A stretch of 64,000 bases of DNA from Karalla daura (taxonomy: Eukaryota; Chordata; Actinopteri; Chaetodontiformes; Leiognathidae), in the NCBI GenBank assembly GCA_029224185.1, contig CM055188.1, forward strand, positions 21,674,497 to 21,738,496, given 5' to 3'. Positions 1 through 64,000 of this stretch are shown piece by piece. The first letter of the stretch is position 1. Every line of letters begins with the position of its first letter. The notes under the pieces were generated by a model. It was not told the DNA's origin. It made no database searches and saw only the letters and a list, made by a program, of their open reading frames with translations. The position numbers were made by a program, and so were the translations under genes.

Positions 1-601
1 GTCTCTCCCCAAATAAATATATTTGTCCACTGCCAAGCACTAAACCAACCAAGAACAGCTGGTTGCTTCTTTAAAAGACGTGGTTCACGTGGTAGTATCA
101 ACTGTGCATATTTAAGCACAGCTTTTGTGGAGGTGCATATGGTTTTGTTGATCTGTTGATGTAGTATTGACAGTGTATTGTTAACAGTATTCCGCTAGAA
201 AACAGTGATGACAGCAAAAGTCCACAACATAGGATATCATCACCCTCTACATTTTAATGTGGACATGTGCTGCTTATGTTAATGCATGTGTATCCATAAC
301 AGAATAACAGCTTTAGTCAGTTTAACATCAGTTAGTGGGCAATGATATGCAATGAAATATTGATTTTGTTGCCATGTTACCTTAAGCTTCACTGGGTGAG
401 GAAATGCACATGTTGAAGGATCATTTATAAACTGCACAATCCCTACTTTCCCTCTGTATTAGTGGTCTGTGTGTCCCTAATGACTCCCTGGAGATCCAGT
501 GCTCGCACATGCACAGATGCCAATATGTCGACTCTGTCTCTTTCTCTCTCTCTCCCTCTCTCCTTCCTCATGCACACATGCACACGCACACGCACACGCA
601 C

Positions 602-683
<82 letters not shown>

Positions 684-1225
684 TAACCTACCAGCATTAC
701 ACATTTGAGCATGCATGTTTGCACTTGCACATGTACACACAAACACCAAAGCATATAGTAGTTTGTGTCTGAGTGGACAGGTTCTTACTCTAACACAGCC
801 TGTGTCTCCTGTTCACATTTAAAAAGCCCATTTCCCTTTAATAGCAACAACAGCTGATGCTGACAGGGATTGTGTCTGCCGATGGGGCAAGTGGTTTCAG
901 ACCTGTCCTGCAGCTTAGTCCTGGCTTCCTGTCTCATTACTGGAAAAGTGGAGGTAGAGTTAGTATGAGGGGGAGAAGACAAGGAAGGGCTAAAAGGAGA
1001 AAGGAGGTAGAATGTCTGCCTCTCCGAAGTAGCTATTTTGCTGTTGTATAATGTAAAACACTGCAGCAGAGAGTACACAAGCTTGGAGAAATGTTGAGCT
1101 GTAGTTGGAAAAAGTGATATCATTAAGTATCACGGTATCCTTGAGATGATCCCTTTTCATAGAAATGCAAAAACAGTGTTTCAACTGAAAGTCACACTTT
1201 ACCTCACCTGCCTCACCCCTAACAG
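1..1225 (+). other. suclg2: suclg2 intron 1, 3' end
   Basis: Non-coding sequence ending in the acceptor ...ccctaacag at 1225. It contains a pyrimidine tract running into a CA microsatellite (about 533-680). No other gene was recognised. The polypyrimidine run before the acceptor is short and broken by a C-rich stretch, so the exon start was fixed mainly by reading frame and alignment of the encoded residues. Confidence 0.8.
533..680. repeat. TC tract followed by CA microsatellite
   Basis: A TC-rich stretch (about 533-563) leads into interrupted CA/CG repeats from about 571, then a pure (CA)37 run at 607-680. The open frames that cross it in several phases are low-complexity artefacts. Confidence 0.97.

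Positions 1226-64000
<62,775 letters not shown>

Noticed and set aside
443..772. Several overlapping open frames rich in Cys-Val or His-Thr
   Set aside because: They are translations of the CA/GT microsatellite in different phases and have no domain or codon signal. The same applies to the frames across 8404-8634, 36026-36477 and 61311-61738.

Overview
This is vertebrate nuclear DNA, most likely from a ray-finned (teleost) fish. Coding sequence is sparse and split into short exons with GT/AG borders. Long CA/GT, GATA and AT microsatellites are dense, and the transposons are fish-type: a Tc1/mariner element and a fragment of a non-LTR retrotransposon. There is no sign of prokaryotic gene organisation. 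The species cannot be named from the sequence alone.

The whole window lies inside one gene on the + strand, suclg2, which encodes the beta subunit of mitochondrial GDP-forming succinyl-CoA ligase. Nine coding exons could be placed to the base: 1226-1367, 19254-19353, 20357-20447, 22118-22270, 23772-23861, 25892-25988, 28985-29146, 30823-30965 and 60461-60581. They total 1099 nt (about 366 codons), keep one open frame across all eight internal junctions, and match exons 2-10 of the 11-exon vertebrate gene. Exon 1 (start codon and mitochondrial transit peptide) lies upstream of base 1. The last exon (about 38 codons) lies beyond base 64000.

Layout: 1-1225 is the end of intron 1. Intron 2 (17.9 kb) carries four large microsatellites, a pair of adjacent hairpins and a decayed LINE reverse-transcriptase fragment. 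Exons 3-9 are clustered between 19.2 and 31.0 kb, separated by introns of 1-3 kb. Intron 9 (29.5 kb) holds a dead Tc1/mariner transposon with intact ends (34730-35886) and one of two copies of an interspersed repeat; the other copy is in intron 6. From 60582 onward is the start of intron 10, with a 143-bp GT tract.

I found no second protein-coding gene, no recognisable tRNA, rRNA or known microRNA, and no CRISPR or other prokaryotic-style system. The points most worth a second look are the transposon's 36-residue catalytic spacing, the shared interspersed repeat, several perfect hairpins, a 230-bp block in intron 7 that looks like either a retroposed copy or a cryptic exon, and several complex non-repetitive intronic stretches that could be conserved regulatory elements.
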